Below, in pieces: positions 22,808 to 37,000 of a stretch of DNA of 64,000 nucleotides. Under the pieces are notes generated by a model that worked only from the letters and a program-made list of their open reading frames with translations, made no database searches and was not told where the DNA came from. This DNA comes from Arthrinium phaeospermum (lineage: Eukaryota; Ascomycota; Sordariomycetes; Amphisphaeriales; Apiosporaceae): assembly GCA_006503535.1 (NCBI GenBank), contig QYRS01000011.1, positions 992,001-1,056,000 of the forward strand, given 5' to 3'. Position 1 is the stretch's first letter, and every line of letters starts with the position of its first letter. The translations under genes and the position numbers were made by a program.

Positions 22808-25031
22808 TCAGTGGCCAGTGAACTCCAACATCTTGCGCATATCGTCCTCGGTAGGGTCATCCGAGATCCACATGCCCTTCTCCGCCTCAGTGGCGTCGTG
22901 GAAGGCCTGGGCTCGCTTCATGGTCTGCACGTCGAGGTCGGTCACGTACGACTGACCATCCGACAGCCGGACGCGGACTTCGTGCTCCGTGGAAAGCATC
23001 ATGTCGTCCTTGGCAAGGCGGCGGGGGCCGTCGAAAACAGTCATGACGCGCTTCTTCATCGTCATCTGACCCTTGTCGAAGCCCCAGGAAGACGGGTAGT
23101 CTCGTCGGTTCTTGCGGCTCTTGGTCTTGGTCGTGAGGCTGACACCACCTCGTGAGTGTGTCATGCCCCGCGACTTCTGGACGCCATTGGCTGGGTTGCC
23201 TTTCCTCTTCTGGCCCGCCATCGTCTGCTTCCGCGAGAGCTTGTACTCCTCGTCGTACTCGTCCTCCTCGGGCATCTCCTCGTCCTCGTCGTCCTCGGCC
23301 GCGACGTTCGTCTCGGTGGTGAGGGGTAGGTTGTTCTTGTCCAGCGTATCGTGGACCTCCTTATCATTCTGCACCTCGGCCAACCGCCGCGCGTTGATGG
23401 CCTCGGCGGGGTCTTCCTGCTGCACGATGCGCAGCACGCAGTCGTCCAAGTGCTCGTAGAAGTCCTGCGCGTTCGAGAAGGTAGACGAGCATGTCGAACA
23501 CTTGCCCGTGGCGTCAGGCGCATAGCCAGTGAGCTTCTTACCCGTGTTGGCTGTGGCGGCAGTCTTCTTGCGGCTGTTGGGCGGGGTTTGCTCGACCCCG
23601 TGAACGGCAGTAAGATGTCGCTTAAACACGTCCGCGCGGTTAAACGACTTCTCCGCCGCCGAGCCGGAGCCGGGGCAGAAGCCGCAGACCATGGTACCCT
23701 TGTAGTGCGTCAGGGTATGCCTGTTCTTGTCGTACTTCCTTGCGAATCCCTTGATGTGGTACTCGCAAGTCTGTATTGGGCACTTCTCAGGGCGCTCGTT
23801 CTGATGTGTCAGCATGTGCGCCTTGAGGTCCTTGAAGGTCTTGCCGCAGTCCGGGTGCGGGCAGCGTTGCTTCTCCTTGGACTCGTCCCCGCTGTACGTG
23901 AGCTCTTGCGAGCCGTGGGATTGGTATGAAGAGAGCGATGGCCTACGGGCCCCTTGTTGTGGTACTGTGAATGGGCTGTATTGGTAGCTGGGGCCGTAAG
24001 GCGATGTGCTACCGTTCCTTAGACCAGGAACAGGTGAGGCCGGCCCAGAAAGAGCGGGCGAGTGAGGGTAGTGATTTTGCTGAGGGGTAGAGAAGTTGTT
24101 GCTGCCATCATAGCCAGGCATGGGCGGGCCCATCGGGCCCCGGATTTCGGGATGAATCAAAGAAGGGTCTATCAGAAGAACAATCAAGTTAGTCTTCGCT
24201 TTTCTAATGCAGGGCTTGACAGAGAGGAAACCAACAGGAAGTACACAGAGGCGCAACAAGATGACCACTATTTTGAAGAAGGAAAGACGCGCTGGTGTCG
24301 CGTCGCGCCACAGGACTGCTTCCTCCCCTAAACCCAGGACTACCAAGGTGGCTCCCAGCACTGAGAGGGGAGGATTGGACAACCGAAGTTGTCCTGCCTG
24401 ACATCACAGCCGAAGCAATCGGCGTATCTTGCGGGACGTTGGTATCAAGTGCTAGGCTTGATTGTGGAGGGGTAGGAATAACAGAAATCAAGCCGTGGTG
24501 CGCCGCTGTACGAGAAACAGAATCTCTAGGGATGCTTGCTAACTCACCAACAAAACCAGGCTTGGTCTCATATGCCATGCTGAAGTCATCCATCACAGGT
24601 GCGGTGAAAGAGTATTCGGTACTGGTGTAGTAGTCAGGTTGGCCGACTATACTGGGATTGACGCCAAGGGCATTCTGGTGGTACTCTGGGATGAAGGCCA
24701 GTTGACCGGGATTGGAGAGCGGCGAGCCCACTGTGGATGAGGGTGCCGATGGCGCAGATGCAGTAGACAGACTTGAAGAAGGAACTCTGAGATCGCCGCC
24801 TTCTGGTGAGGCCCGGCCATGGTAAGAGAAATGGGGAGCTTCGGCGTACATGGCGGCGGCCTCGAAACCGGCGCTGTGTGGGAAGTTGAAGGCCTCTGGG
24901 CTGTACTGCATCTCCGTTGGCGGCGAGGTATAGCCAGCCTGCATTTGCGTTTCCGGGTATAACATGAAGTCTGCGTCGCCGTTTGGTCGCGAGGGGAACA
25001 TGTGGTAGGGTTGAGCCATGGAAGCCATCAT
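22808..25031 (-). CDS. C2H2 zinc-finger transcription factor
   Basis: A probable DNA-binding regulator of about 708 residues. Exon 1 runs from the ATG at 25031 to about 24266 (donor GTCATC) or 24245 (GTACTT); exon 2 is 24168-22808 after a GATAG acceptor with a GACTAAC branch site. The N-terminal half is Ser/Pro/Gln/Tyr-rich, like an activation domain (PPTEMQYSPEAF, TPPQSSLALDT). Zinc fingers follow: CPHPDCGKTFKDLKAHMLTH, CPIQTCEYHIKGFARKYDKNRHTLTH, CGFC...FKRHLTAVH, and a degenerate CSTCSSTFSNAQDFYEHLDDC. After these come an acidic run (DDEDEEMPEEDEYDEE), a basic stretch (KTKSRKNRR), and a C-terminal block (ETEHEVRV-like, SYVTDLDVQTMKRAQAF) of unknown role. I do not recognise a named orthologue. 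The donor of the single intron is the main uncertainty. Confidence 0.85.
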
Positions 25032-28000
25032 GTGGATGTGTGGCCGGGACTCGTCCCGACGAGATAGGACGCGTTCTCTTGTATGTAAAATCTGCCACCA
25101 GATATGAGAAGGTGGTGAGAGTGAGAGGTCACTGGTAGGTTATCTCATGCCAAGACTGGTATGATGTTGTCTGTAGCTGGTGATGGGTAGTGCTGGTCGT
25201 GTGTCGAATGTCTTGGTGTTGCGTCCCAGGTGAAGCGCAGGCGGCAGTCGGTAGTATTTATGTCAGATCGCGGCGCAGTTTGGAAAGGTTCCAGAAGCCA
25301 GGTCGGATGATCCTATCTTGCCAGAGGGTAATTTCGAGTGCTTGAGAATTGGTTGCTTTTTCAGCCTTAGTCGACTTATACGATGCGGCGCAATATTATG
25401 CTTCAGGGTCTGGAAACGAGCGAACAGCGAGGGTGAGGGGGGTTGCTTCTTTTGACCTATGATGGCAAGAAACAGAAGAAGCAAGGTCCTAGGCGCGCGT
25501 GTGTATATATGTATATATATATACAATAATGACGGACAACCGATATAGACCTGATGGAGTGACTTAGAGACGGAAGACTAGAGGACGTGGTTTGGGGGCG
25601 GGCCTAAGGATTGATATATCCCAATGCCGTGTACCGGATGTGCAAAAACGTGGTAAACCCACAGTGCATGTATCTATAGGGACGGCCAGAGGGGGGCAGT
25701 ACAGGACCAATGTAGAAACTAGACTAGGGGAGACACACTGGAGAGAGGGAAAAAGAGAGAGAGCCTGCCTTACAAGGGGACCGGGTGTCGCACAGAATGA
25801 TCGGCCGCCTAGATACATAGTTGCAGTTGTCTCTTTATTTTCCTGGCGAGTCTCCAGTAGGTAGGTACTCTCACTGTCCGTCCCCAGGTGGTTGTGGGCC
25901 TGGGCTAGGCTTGGTAACTTGACTTGGATGCCCTGGCGAACGAAGAGGAAAAGGTCGAGTGGGTGGCTCTGGGTGGCCTGGCATCGCGCAAAGCCGTGAA
26001 GGGGTGCATGCCAGGCCCGCCATTTGCTATATTGACCTGGGCAGGGTGGTGCGTACTGCAGCATGTACCTGAGTACACGAGGAGCCAAGTACATTCAATG
26101 GTTGATGCAATGGATGGATTCATGTCAGACTTGATCTTGGGTACCTTTGGACTAGTGCGCGACTGAGCCCACGGCCATCCCATCCATGCTTGCAGGGTCC
26201 AACTGGGTGGAGAGGGTCTTCAGTTGTATCGGGTGCTGATGATGTTGGAGAAAGCAGAGAGTGAGTGCAGTGCAAGAGTCAAAAGGGTACGTACCGGGTG
26301 GCCGACTGAGGCGCGACAAAAGTACCCTGGCGCGAGTGGTCACTCCATCTTTGGCTCGCTATGGGGCAAGATGGGCGGGAGGAGGCCAGAAGGAGGCCTG
26401 TGAAGCCTGTCTCTGGCCGGGGGGTGCAATTGCTTCCACTCAGTGAGCCAGGGTAGCGCTGTCTTGAAGCGGTTAAGCGTGGGCAGCAGGCGTCTCCGCT
26501 CGGGCGAATTGGTTGGTCGCCAAAAGTTTCCGACCTGACGGAGACATGCTGCGTACCGGTACCTGTCTCGCGGCCAGGCCCAAGTACAACCTGCCCTTGA
26601 CCAGGCATGGATGATAGCATGGACGAGGTTGCATGGGTTCTCTCCTCCGCTTTCTCTCTCTCTCTTCAACGAGGAAGCTCAGGCGGGCAGGCAACTGGAC
26701 CATCCATACCTACCTACCGAACAATATTGCCTGCTCTGCAGCACCTGTCCCCATTCCCATTTGCCTGCCTGCCTGACCTACTGTATCTGATAATCGTTTC
26801 AAATCTGGTTCCCTCATGCAACCAGGGCTACAGTACCCGGCCGGCTGCTCGTATGGTTGCTTTTTCGTTTCTTCTTCCTTTCAGAATCGCCCTCTCAATT
26901 TGGGTTTCGACCTCAGTTGCGCGATGTGGCGCCGCCCATGCCTTGTAGGACACGGGAGGATGAGACTAGCAGTAGTGTCGAAAGACCGGTGCAGTGGTTC
27001 GTCGTGCTGGCGTACCGGCCACATACTCTAATGTACTTACACTATAACCGTCCTCCCCCTTTTCCTGCCACCACACAGTTTACGGCAGGCCGTGGACGAA
27101 GCCATGGGGCACACACTAGCAGCAGAAGGTTTGGAGGCGTGTGGCAGGCAGATGGGAAGATGGAGTCGTGTCTTGGGGCCGAAAAGGAAATCATAACGGC
27201 CTTCTGGACCAGTCCATTCTCTGCTTGTCTCGTCGGGGAAAGGTCATGACTATAACCTCTAGGGGCTAACCCAGCGCCATCGTCGAGCTAGACCACGCGG
27301 CATGGGGTTTGGCTCAATCTGGTAATACAAGACGAGGAAACGCCCAACGGCTGGTCTCGAACATCAAGGGCATGTTTGCCGCAGCATCGCGAAGAAAAAA
27401 AGAGGGTAGCAGAAAGAGGGAGAGTCCGGGACAGAAAGGCAAACAGCCAAGACTCGAGACTGTCAAAGAGCAGAGACATTATTGTTCGCCAAGTGCCCCA
27501 ATTTGCAATACCGAAAGCCTGGGTGAAGGCATACCGGAATGTGGATGGAATGGTATTGTAGAGACCTCGAAGGCCTGTGGTCACCGGGACCATCCATCCC
27601 CCAACTGGGTGTGCCAATGCTAATGCTCACCTCGGACCATGAGCCTTGTTACACGGCATCTTCAATTGAGATATCCTGTCCAGTCAGATGACGAAGGATC
27701 GGCGAACACACCACCCGTTTCCTAGCAGCAGGATTATTTTTATTCACCGGCATCGTCCGCAGCAGGCAGGCACAAGTGTCCCCTCCAATGCCCTGAATTG
27801 CTTTGCTTTTTGCTTTTGTGCAGCACACTACACTGCCACTTTCTATTAGTCTCTTGTGTATAGAACCAATGGAAAGTCGACTGCGAATGGTGGTGGGGAA
27901 CTGCAGTAGGCAATTTGCCTATTATGTGCTGCCCTCTCGCTATCGTCAGCACCGCCCATTTCGGGCTGCTCCAAACGTATGATGCTACTGTGTTCCTCCC

Positions 28001-31000
28001 ACGAAGCTATGCAAACCCCGTTTTTTGCCTGAAAAGCAGCCTGGGAGTCGTGATTGGCTGCCCGTCCTGAATACTCAATCTTAACGAGGCGACCACGCAA
28101 TTACGTGTGACGAGTTACAATAGCACACCCAAGCTCGCATGCCGCATAAGCATCTTAATTTTTTGTGCAGATACGCTTTGCCCGATTCAGTCGCCTTTCC
28201 AGGTTGTCCAGCTGCCTTCTGTACATGGAATATTGGACGAAGACGCCGCTCTTGTCCGCTTGGAAGCTGTCAGACTGCCATCGCATGCTGCTTTGGACAG
28301 CCAACATGCAATGCATATCGGCCAGTCCTCTCTTCTCATGTACATCGTAAGGAACGCCGACCAGCCGTGGGCATCGAGAAACAAGAGTCTGGACCACTTT
28401 AATATCACACAAAACATTTCTGTAATGAAGGGTAGGCATGGGCCGTACCCGGTCCAGTAGCCTTCAAGAGGCCGAGGGTGACTATCTGCTGCTGTCTCAC
28501 CCAATGTACAAAGAGGTAGTAGCCGCAACGGTGCTTCCTCATCGCTGGGGCACTTGGGCCTTGGGGTCATACTCGACATCTTACACAGCAGGTACCTCCA
28601 TATTGGTAAGCCCCAAACAGTGTTTCTGCTCGACATTGATAGGGACGATACTCCGACATCCTGTTCCCCATGAACCGGTACTGGTGGGGGAAGGTGTTGA
28701 TGACATAAGAACGGCACCAATCAGCAAGGGTTGCGACAAACTTAAGCTCGGATGATCTTCATGTCAACTGGCAACTGGGTCGTTTCCGATATTGCCAGGG
28801 CCCGTACCGCCAATGTTTCGCTGTCACAGTACGTACTGCTTGCTCACTGTAGCAGTGTGGGCACGCCCGCTGGGGATCGAATAAGATTGGCTTTTGCTGC
28901 GTGCTGGTACTTTTGGACGAACGTGCGCCCTCTCTCAATTGATCCGTGCTACGACCAAACGAACATCACACGCAGCCAGGAATCGTCCTTATTTTTTCAC
29001 CCCTTATTCTTTGGGGCTCTTGGCTCTTTCCATTGACCCGTACTGGGTATGAATCATTCTTGAAATATGACCGAAATAAACATCTGGTAGCCCGGGTCTA
29101 GCGCAGCGAGCCAGGCGGAACGGGGTGGCGCCGCCCGTAACCTACTGCACACCTTACTCTTATCGTGCTACATTCGGATGGAAGGGAGGTAGTAGACAGT
29201 TGGTAGTTGAGATGGTGGTGGTATACAGCATAAGGTTTGGTTCTACCACGCCGTATACTACTAGTTGGGAGACTCTCTCCTTATCTGCAAGGTTGAGTAG
29301 CGACGGAGCCTCAAGTCAGACTCGACGAACTTGATGGACTCTATTGAACCCACTATTGACCATGTAGCTTGGATGAGCTGCGTGCCAGGATACACATTCA
29401 CTGACTGGGCAATCTTCAATAGTGAAATGATATCGGCCTCTTCTTATCCGTCTAATTTTCTGTGCCGCGAAAGTTCAATCTCGGCCCCGATAATCGGTGA
29501 GACCGTCGCATACTCTTTTTCCTCTGTCCGCAGTGCACGAGTGCTGTGCCGTAAATGCCCACTTCTTGCCCTGCTACAGTACAACACTGTAGCCAGTGCT
29601 GGGGCCCTTGATCTTACCTGCTGTCGTACCAAGCCAGGACGGGTCTAGCCTGGCTTTCTGGAGACGGTCTAAGAAGATCTCCGGGTTTTGATTGGATGTT
29701 TTACGAGAAATCAGATGCGCTACCTTCCCACTGGGAATAGCTTAAATCCAAAGATAGAACACGGTCCAGGGGGCGGTGCAACTCCAACTCTTGCGTCACC
29801 AGCCTCACACTGGCCCAAGTTCCCTCTCTCCAGAAGCTCGTCCGCCCTCCCCATTACATGCCTACAGTACATATCTATCTATCAATCTCGAAGAGACCCG
29901 GTGGGAAAGTTTGGAACCCACCGCCCCCCCACAAACCCATACTGTCAGCCTGGGAAAACCAATGTTAAGTTGCCAAGCTGTAGCATCAGGAATGGAGGCA
30001 GTTCGTTTCCTTCGGTGATCTTTTATTTGGCGACCTGATTACCGATTGCGGAATCGTGCGAGAAACGTGTCGCCGCTACATATTCTCCGCCGGACAAGTT
30101 GTATTTTCCGACGCGAGATAGGTGACTTGCCGTCCGTTGTCCGTGTCAGTCTATGGCTGGTCAAGACACGCTAGTAACAAATGGTCATGGGCATGATTAA
30201 TGTGTGATCTCGATCCATTCTGCCCTCAGGGGGAGAGCAACGTCATTTGACGGCAATGGCTTTGGCTTCGTGGACGATCATCATTGCAATCCCTCCAGCG
30301 ACAGGATCCTGATGGCTCACCGACAGGCCCAAGAAATTCCTCGAGGAGGACGTGGTTGAGTGCTGCCTATCCCCCGGAGTCTCAAGGGTTTAAAAATAGG
30401 TATCAGTGGTCTCATCATACAAAGTGTGTTGTGGGCAGGCCACAGACTCGAGGTCTCATGCATCTGGCTCGCTACTACTAACAGTAAGCCAAAGAAAAGG
30501 ATTGGGCCAAACCCAGGCATGAGACCTGTCTCTCCATAGGATTGGTTGGTTCTGGTCACTGGGATTCCGACCAAATGGGAGCTTGTCTATCCGTACTTAG
30601 CCTCCCGTTGCAGAATGCATAGACCTGTTGAAGGCACCGAGTTACCTGCTAGCTAACCTCCGCAATCTCACTCTCCGCAGGGGGACACCTCCTCGGGTGC
30701 CCAATCGATAGTAATAGCGTGTCGGCTTCTTCCACACCACGAACCAAGTAAGGGCAGGGTTCAGGAGCAAGTGTCAGTAAGGAGACCATGCATAACGGAG
30801 GCGCGGTTCAGGGTGAAATCAGCCCTACCACGTCAATGAGGCTGGTGGCCAGACCTCGACCCTTGTGGTGGTGAACCAAAGCGACATCTGATTTGGCACA
30901 TCATTCTGGTTCATGGCATAGCCACCGCCAAATTATGCTCGTTCATGTTTGGAAAGGTGTGTAGTAGGAGCGACGACCATATGTAGCCCTTCCCAAACGC

Positions 31001-34000
31001 AGTGTCAGAGAGAGGACCGCGTTAAGAGCGGCTGCCGCAACCCCGTTGTCGTCCTCCCCAGAGCCAGCGCGGTCTTTCCTGGCCTCATTAGTGGCCGTCG
31101 CGTCAGTTGTCCATCCTTCAATCTCTCATGTTTGGCCGGATTAGGCAGAGCGATTGGCCACGTCTCCTGCCTCCGATGCATTCAAAAGGGGGTTGACTGT
31201 CCTACAGCTATCTGAGACCTGGCGCTGCAGCAGGTTTGCTAGGCATGGCAGCTCATTCGTCGCCCCGTGAGATGGGCTGTATAGACCAGGACCCTGGTTC
31301 TCAACTGACTGGTGGTCTGATGCATACTGGATGCGGATTACCACCCTCACTCAAGCTTTGAAAGAAGAGGGAGGGGGGACGAGATTCCATGTGGTTTTGC
31401 TGCTTACCGACAGGGTCAGGATGGGATGATTCATGCAATCTGATCCTGGAGAAACAAGCGCGGGCACACGCCCACACACACATATCATGGGCAATTGATA
31501 TTGCCCCAGGATGGGTTCCTTGTAATCCCAAGTATTTGCTGACTTACGGGGGACGAGGGCGATTGGGCTGTCATCCTCATCCAATAACCCACTCCACTGA
31601 ACGAACCCGCCCATGATCAAAAATAGAAAATAGGTAGGCGCCTCTCGAGTCTTTGATCTAAAGATCCGGGCGCCATGCATACATATGGTTGTTTTGTCTG
31701 AGAATATTGTAAATGGCTCTCTATCACGCATACACGCATAATGAATGGCTTGTTCTGCTATGCGCGCTCTTGGCAGCAAATGGTACCTGTAGGGCTGATT
31801 AGGCACTTGTACTCCCATTCCCCGAGGTACGGATTGCAGCAAGTACCCCGCTACCCTGAACATATATTTACAGGGGTTTCCATCAAGTCCAGTTGCGCTT
31901 GAGGTACCCCTAATAATTGAGGATAGTTTCAAATTGGTCCTAGTTGCCAATAGCAAGTGTTGTATTATTTTGACATAGTGGGCGTCGCTCTCACGTAGTG
32001 CTGTTTGTCTGCATGTGCAGGATGTATGTATGTAGGTAGCAATCATGGGTCCATTGTACTGTTCCCCGGATACTACGTTGGTAAACGGGACCTGGTCTAC
32101 CGCGTCAGGTACTCTATCCCAGGTAGGAGGGGAAAAACGAATCAACAACAACCTCACCGTTCAAGTGAATAATGTGAATGAAACACGAGCCGCCAGCCAG
32201 GTCTCATGACCTCCTTTCTTTTCTTTCCCCTTGCTTTCGCGTGAGAGTGATCCCAATCCGACGGAACGCTAAGTCCTCGTCCCGCGGGTAGGTATGTAAC
32301 CCAAACTCCCCTTCCCGATCCCGGCTTTCTGGCTCTTCCCCCCGATGTCTTCCCCTTCAGGCGTTAGTTTCCCTGAGATTTCTTTTCCCATTGGCTCGAC
32401 TCTTTGCCAAGACGGACAGTCCGACTCATGTATGTAAGTAAGCATGGAGAAGAAGCATATTGGAGATAATAAACTGCATGCTATGGAACTGCGTATTCTT
32501 TCCCTTTCCCTTTTGAATGAACCTGTTTCATTTATTAAAAAAGCGTTGAACCTGCTCTCCATTGTCAGGGCACTAACAACAGCCGTGTGGAAAGTGCTAA
32601 AGGGCTAGAGAGGCCTAAAGTTTGCTACCTTAACCGCGAGCCAAGCAGCCACTAGACCGGTAGGCAGCGCACTGCTCTTCAACTGTCCTGTACAGTAGCT
32701 TGATGCCTAGGCGGTGCGCTAATGTGTGATAACGGCCGTCTCAATCTGGACGTAGCGAGGACAAAAAAAACAGCAACAACAACCGAATCGCGATTTCCTC
32801 TGCCGAGCGCGCGTCGACGGCTTCCTTGCCATCCTAACAAGGCACCGATTCCAAGCTAATGGAAGCGAGGTCGGCACTCCCCATTGAGCAATTATCACGT
32901 ATGACCTCAATGACCTCAACAGCAGGGCGAGCAGCGAGGAAGTGTTCCGCCCCGCCCCGCCTCGCTTAACCGACAACATTGAGTGATGAGCTTGTGCCCA
33001 CTGCTAAGAGGAGCAGATACACGTATGTATGCCTCTATCACCAGATCTACGATTCACGTGCATCACCGTGCTGTACTGTACTGTACTGCACCACACTGCG
33101 GGCACTGCGGAAAACCCCTCGTTCTCGGGCTCGGCAGGTAGCGAGAGAGGAGGAGGAGAAAAAAAAAAGAGGATGAGACACAAACCCGCTAGCGAAATTA
33201 GGATCATATCTGGCATGGTGCTCAGATGATCTTAGACAGGGGCCAACTGCACTTATCCCCAAACCGGATAGAATAGACGAGAGTCTGCAGGCTTTAGCAC
33301 TCTTCTGGAGTAGGCAGAAGCAGCCATGGATCCTCCCACTTTCTGTTTCCGCTGCAGCCAAGAAACCCCCGGTAGGCTGGCAAGATGCGACTGGTCACCC
33401 AGCCTGCATGTACATGTGTACTCACCCACCAAACCCACGGCGTGGTGGATATCCTCCCCTTTGACTGGGTTTCGGCCGAGTGGGCAAGGCAGATTCATCT
33501 CTCTCCATGTATGTATGTACGTACTCGTACATACGCAGAACATACCGAAGCTCTGGAGTGGCCAGCCTCGGCAAGCATGGAATCAACTGAAGATCTCTCT
33601 CGACGCATGTGCTCGTCTCCATGACCGTTTTGCGTGGTCGAGAAAAGGCCCATACTGTGCGGGCACAACTTGACAGCACAAGGTTGAGTATTGTCGGTCT
33701 GTACAAGATGCGTTGCAGGAATCACATGTACAGGCTTCAATCTTGGAAGCAACAGGTCCGGAATTGCTCAAAAACTTGACATCAGACATACGGATGCGCT
33801 ACCTACGCGAAGGATCCGGCGCCGGCCACTGAGCCTAATCCATATCGCGCCTCTTAAGATCGCCCTGCTTCATGGCCAGACTAGGCAGACGACAGGATTT
33901 AGGGTTATCCTCACTCATGCAATATGCTTTTCCAACTTGGCGATCTAGCAGTCCATCTCTCTTCTCGATTCGTCCAATACACTGGAGCCCTCACTGGTCT

Positions 34001-37000
34001 CGGAAGCTCGACCCCTTTGCCGCTGCTATATTCCTTATTCCTTCCTAATATCATGCCCTCGCCAACACAGCCAATCAGTGCTGGCCGTCATACATCTCCA
34101 ATTGCATAAGGGGGTGGGGTGGTCACAACTTGGTGTACAGCGTTGGAGTACACTGCACAGAACCACTGCAAGCAATCAATCTCATATGTAATGCTGCATA
34201 AGATGGTTTAGCAAGAGGAGTCTGATGACCAAAGCAATACGACTCTGCTATATTTGGACCGCTCTCGTCAGCACTAGCAGCGCGTTGCATGTCCTGTCGC
34301 GACGAGGGTACACGTTGAGTTGCACACTTCCCTCGTTGGCCGCGTCGAATCTCAACGCGGGACGCCATTCACTGCATACCTACTCTGTAGTACTGCGGCA
34401 GTGGAAGAAAGCCGAGCCCACCAGCTTGACACTGCGATACCGCTCTTCGCCAACTGCCGTGGCCAGCTCCTGACTACCTATGCGTGCTGAAGACAGGTGT
34501 CGGAAGTAAGCGCCGGCAGCGGGGGAGGAGAGAGAGGAGGCCAGATTCGGGCAGCAACAATTACCAGTGGTGAGTGGTTGGTGGTTGGAGTCGAACAAGA
34601 GACTAGTGCGAGAAGACCCCCGTAAGCCTTCCGGAACACCTGCATTCCGTGCCCAGTTGCCCCGGACCAATCGCTTTTCGTCCTAGCACGGAATATCACC
34701 CATCGTTTTCCTTCAGGACTCCACCCCAGTACTTTTTTGGCTAACAGGAGCCAGAGTGCCCTGAGACGTTGGTCATAGGCCCTTATGCTGGTCATACTTG
34801 CTCACAACACGTCAAAAGGCGCGTCTTTGGTCTTCTCCTCCTCATGCCGCCTAACGCCCAGTAGGCTAGTACGCTGATCATGAGTTTGGGACCCCTCACG
34901 AAGAGAGGCCGAGCGAACCTATGTATGCTGGTGCCTAGTCTGCCGGCTGTTTACCGATAGCACAGACAGGCATCCGGGATGTTAAAACAGAAGGCGTTGG
35001 AGGTCGTGGTTCTGGGTCTGTCTATGCGATGACAGCAAACTTAGCCAGTGTCAATCTCTTCCTGGTGATGTTTTGGCGTGTTGCGACTGTGTGACACGAA
35101 ATCGTGAGGACCCAACGTGAGGCTCTGTCGATAGGACCTGCACGCCTGCTGCGCGTCTACCCTGCACACAATTGTCATCTGGACAGCACGCCCCATGGCT
35201 GAACCTAATCTCTTTTTCCACCGGGAGCCATTGGGACGAATCTGACAAACGTTGGCGGATTGGACAAGAGCGGATTAACGTTGGTCCCAACTGTCGAGGA
35301 GAGAAGCAGGAGTTAGAGCCGGTCTAAGTCTAGACCGTTCGTGGGACCGACAGGGGTGGTCGCCTTTTTTTTTTCTTTTTCTCTCCCCTCTCTCTTTTCC
35401 TGTCGGGACCGAACGCATTCACGCCAAGCCTCTTACCCCCTTGACCCTGGCCGGTCCAATTCCCTGGGCCCGGGACGTGGGTGACCATAAAAAAGCTTGG
35501 GACGACAAACGACTGGGGGTCTGATTGATCCAATCCCGACATGGGTGTGGATCTTTACCCCCCTTCTTCCCAAGTGGATCGTCGACACCTCTACAGTACT
35601 GTACTCTTTACCTTCCCCAACGAGCAAGCATACCTGTTCCTATTTGGCGAGCGCAAACGTGCCCACGAGGGAAGAAGACCCACGGGACGCTATCAAGATT
35701 TGGATAGAGACAGTATCGCACATTACCAATACCAGGAGTAATTGGTCACCAAGCTTACCGATGAAGGCGAGCCCACCTCACTAAATTCGATATTGATGTA
35801 ATTAGCATTCATTACCCCCGCTGCCGCGAAGTGCACACCCGAACTGGGTAGTGCGACTGACTGAGCCAATTTCTGCATGTTTCGCTTTTCCATGCCCAAT
35901 ACGGTATACTCTATGCATTTCAAGAACCGGCGGACGCTATCTCTCTCTCTCTGTCTGCCTGCCGGCCGGGTTGCAGTCACTTTGGATTCACTCTATATCC
36001 GCAGGAAGTCGGAAATATGTCGTGGAAGGCGCGTATACCATTAGTCAATGCACGCTTGATATTGAGCAACTTGGGGCCTTGAAAGCGCAGAAGCAATTGT
36101 GGTGGTTCCAGGTCCCTGAGGTCTGGGGCCAATATATTGCATTGTACCTGATGACTTGACTTGTACCTACACGAATCCCGTGAGATCGGTACTGCCCGTT
36201 TGGCCGTATGACTCTAGTTCTGCGTCAAGACTGAACTCTCCCCCGGGCTGGGTCGGGATACCCAGGATGGTTGGTGGCCCAGGATCAAAAACAAGCATGC
36301 CGTACCAGATGCTCGGGTTCGCAACTGCATCATCCCATTAGACTTTCAGATGCACCATTGATCCGTCTTGGCGGTGTCCTTGGGGAAGGATGGAAGAGAC
36401 ATTCCATCACACACATACACACACCTGTCGCGTCGCACGGGTGAGAGCATGGGCACCTCCCTATCCTCCAACCATGGTTACGGTACCCGTGCCATGTCAC
36501 ACAGCTTTTCTTCTTGGTCTGGGGGGAGTCGACACTATCGCATGGAAACCTGCAGCATTGTTTTGAGTGCGGCATATGCACGTAGGTACTAGACGGATGC
36601 TTGCTTGTTTTGCTGTACACACTATTTTGGGATGGACGAGAGAGTCTATCGTTTTGCTGCCACTCTCCTCTTCGTCGTCTTCGTCGTCCTCGTCCTCCTC
36701 CTCCGGTGTTCGCTTCCCCCTCGGGTCTCGATTCTGGCTCTAGCACATGGAAACGGGGCGGGCAACAACACCTCATTAGCTCGCTTTCGGCAAGTAGCTG
36801 ACCGAATGAAAGCTCCAGATACCGCCGAAAGCTCTGTACTCGTGATTTTCCGGCAGATCTTTCACCGCCAGAAATCTCCGGTGCTAGCTTTCCTGTAGTT
36901 TGTCCACTTTTTATATTGCAACCCAGGGATCGCCTCATAAACCTCGGAGTCTCGCCTGTGTATAGCGGTTTCGGCTTCCAGGGATATCCCCAAACCCAGA

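Noticed and set aside
31351..32157. 268-codon open frame on the minus strand
   Set aside because: No domain or family resemblance, high Cys/Trp/His/Met and no splice or start context typical of the real genes; it sits in gene-free sequence.
34576..34586. Perfect B-box-like GTTCGACTCC on the minus strand
   Set aside because: The flanking bases do not pair into a T-arm stem and no A box or acceptor stem lies upstream.
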